Source: RBG-16-66-20 sp964616875 (lineage in GTDB: Bacteria; Pseudomonadota; Gammaproteobacteria; Burkholderiales; SG8-39). Taken from it: 6,080 nt of DNA. The notes under the pieces are model-generated. The model was given only the letters and a program-made list of their open reading frames with translations, did no database searches and was not told the DNA's origin. The DNA lies in NCBI GenBank assembly GCA_964616875.1, contig CAZTSJ010000138.1:1-6080 (forward strand), in the 5' to 3' direction. How positions within the stretch are numbered: position 1 is the stretch's first letter; the number at the start of each line of letters is the position of its first letter. Both the position numbers and the translations under genes were made by a program. Below are positions 6,023 to 6,080 of the stretch, piece by piece.

Positions 6023-6080
6023 ATGCCGCTCAAGATATTTGCCGCAGTCATAGCCGTGGCGCTGATGCTGGCCTTCCTCG
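6023..6080 (+). CDS. N-terminus of a small membrane or exported protein (3' truncated by window edge)
   Basis: ATG 6023 opens a frame reading MPLKIFAAVIAVALMLAFL and continuing past the window. A short basic start (Lys4) followed by 15 hydrophobic residues is a typical first transmembrane helix, or less likely a Sec signal peptide. I have an uncertain recollection of short betaproteobacterial two-helix membrane proteins beginning with Met-Pro-Leu-Lys-Ile, which would make this a hypothetical membrane protein of some 50-60 residues; this cannot be confirmed from 19 codons. The gene starts 24 bases after the amidase stop with its own strong ribosome binding site and no terminator between, so it probably belongs to the same transcript. 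Confidence 0.75.
   Translation, partial: MPLKIFAAVIAVALMLAFL

Noticed and set aside
1..6080. A wholly novel system (phage defence, mobile element, CRISPR, retroelement, biosynthetic cluster).
   Set aside because: Every gene belongs to a familiar family, coding is continuous on one strand, and no direct repeats, terminal inverted repeats, integrase, tRNA or compositional break is seen.

Overview
The window is high-GC and densely coding, with every supported gene on the + strand. Gene style (closely packed TRAP operon, Tat-exported binding protein, GTG starts) and protein flavour suggest a betaproteobacterium of the Burkholderiales/Rhodocyclales/Nitrosomonadales type. This is judged from protein resemblance, not from a search.

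Positions 1-48 are the last 15 codons and stop of a gene that reads like the C-terminus of a Cu/Zn superoxide dismutase (Asn-Ala-Gly-Ala-Arg-Leu-Ala-Cys-Gly-Val-Ile). Next is a 414-residue polytopic membrane protein (122-1366) of the ion transporter (IT) superfamily, with two internally repeated Asp-Asn-Ile motifs and an NhaD-like signature. Its start is uncertain. A 132-base gap (1367-1498) holds a 13-bp palindrome, a plausible sigma-70 promoter and a very strong ribosome binding site.

Positions 1499-6080 look like one operon. It encodes a tripartite TRAP transporter of the mannitol/chloroaromatic/alpha-keto-acid type: a periplasmic binding protein with a twin-arginine signal (1499-2635), the small DctQ-type permease (2715-3314) and the large DctM-type permease (3311-4657). 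An amidase-signature hydrolase follows (4661-5998), then the first 19 codons of a small membrane protein (from 6023). The junctions are a 79-base spacer with a perfect 10-bp hairpin, an ATGA overlap, a 3-base gap and a 24-base gap with its own ribosome binding site.

The likely joint role is sodium-driven uptake of an organic acid or acid amide from the periplasm, with the amidase hydrolysing an amide bond in the imported compound or a metabolite of it. The substrate cannot be read from the sequence. I see no mobile element, CRISPR array, RNA gene or clearly unprecedented system. The most interesting features are the transporter-amidase pairing, the hairpin between binding protein and permease genes, and the in-frame stop-CCC-GTG junction before the amidase.
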